Below, one piece after another: positions 63,596-64,000 of a DNA stretch of 64,000 nucleotides. The translations under genes were made by a program, and so were the position numbers. The stretch covers positions 15,789,056 to 15,853,055 of the forward strand of contig JAPFBE010000013.1 of NCBI GenBank assembly GCA_034336665.1, written 5' to 3'. The notes below the pieces were generated by a model. That model had not been told where the DNA came from. It saw only the letters and a program-made list of their open reading frames with translations, and ran no database searches. The stretch is from Luscinia megarhynchos. Its lineage: Eukaryota; Chordata; Aves; Passeriformes; Turdidae. Position 1 is the first letter of the stretch. The number at the start of each line of letters is the position of its first letter.

Positions 63596-64000
63596 CTAAT
63601 TTACAGGTTTTTCACTCATACCTGTTTTGGTCTGCTGAACTGAAACTTGTTGACTTCTTAACAAAAAACTTATTGCTAGGCCCAAAGCTCAGCTTTTAAA
63701 TCATTACCAAACCATTTATCTGATTAATGCAATATGATCATTTCACTTTACAGCTTCTGAAGACTCAATTTGGGAAAATTCTGTAATGCCATGATCAGTT
63801 TAAATGAGCCCCGTGGCTGATAGAAGCAATGCCATTTATTCCCATCCCTGGTGGTATTTCTGCAGACAGAGCCAACATTTATTTGTACATCTGCAGTTCT
63901 GGGGTAAGGACACCAACTCTGAAGCCTGTACAGGAGATAGTCTTGGGTTTAACAGCTGTCAACTTTTTGACTTCACAGGATTTCAGATACAAAAGCAGAT
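63596..64000. other. Intergenic sequence to the right edge
   Basis: AT-rich unique sequence. Nothing was recognised. Confidence 0.7.

Noticed and set aside
1..64000. CRISPR arrays, tRNA/rRNA genes, operons or other prokaryote-type systems
   Set aside because: No spaced direct repeats, no cloverleaf-type genes and no tightly packed ORFs were seen. The window is vertebrate genomic DNA with one intron-rich gene.

Overview
This is a eukaryotic, vertebrate window, most likely from a bird. The evidence is the AT-rich non-coding sequence, a single dense CpG island, and several CR1 LINE fragments. Some of these end in the (ATCATRGA)n-type 8-bp tail seen in avian CR1 copies; crocodilians and turtles also carry CR1 and are not formally excluded. 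One protein-coding gene is recognisable, on the minus strand: NECTIN3 (nectin-3, formerly PVRL3), an immunoglobulin-superfamily adhesion molecule of adherens junctions.

Layout, right to left in the direction of transcription. The promoter lies in a CpG island at about 34.1-36.3 kb. Coding exon 1 (34907-35111) carries the start codon and the signal peptide. Exon 2 (11826-12164) encodes the V-type Ig domain, exon 3 (4477-4773) the second Ig domain, and exons 4 (2650-2767) and 5 (423-574) together the third Ig domain. All splice junctions are canonical GT/AG, and the reading frame runs through all five exons to give 370 complete codons plus one base. The stalk, transmembrane segment, cytoplasmic tail and 3' UTR lie beyond base 1. 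Intron 1 is 22.7 kb and holds most of the recognisable CR1 sequence within the gene.

From about 36.3 to 64 kb I find no convincing gene. This part holds two CR1 fragments, two candidate retroviral LTRs (one fairly convincing near 63.2-63.6 kb, one weak near 55.7 kb), several low-complexity tracts, and AT-rich unique sequence. Some of the unique sequence could be regulatory, for example a 16-bp perfect palindrome at 50694 and an RFX-like site at 37159. A 75-codon ORF with a signal-peptide-like start lies just outside the CpG island on the opposite strand (36390-36617). It is the only unexplained small ORF I consider worth testing.

I found no tRNA, rRNA, CRISPR array or bacterial-type system, and nothing I would call a new biological system. 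Assignments rest on reading translations and splice sites by eye. No database search, repeat masking or conservation analysis was possible.
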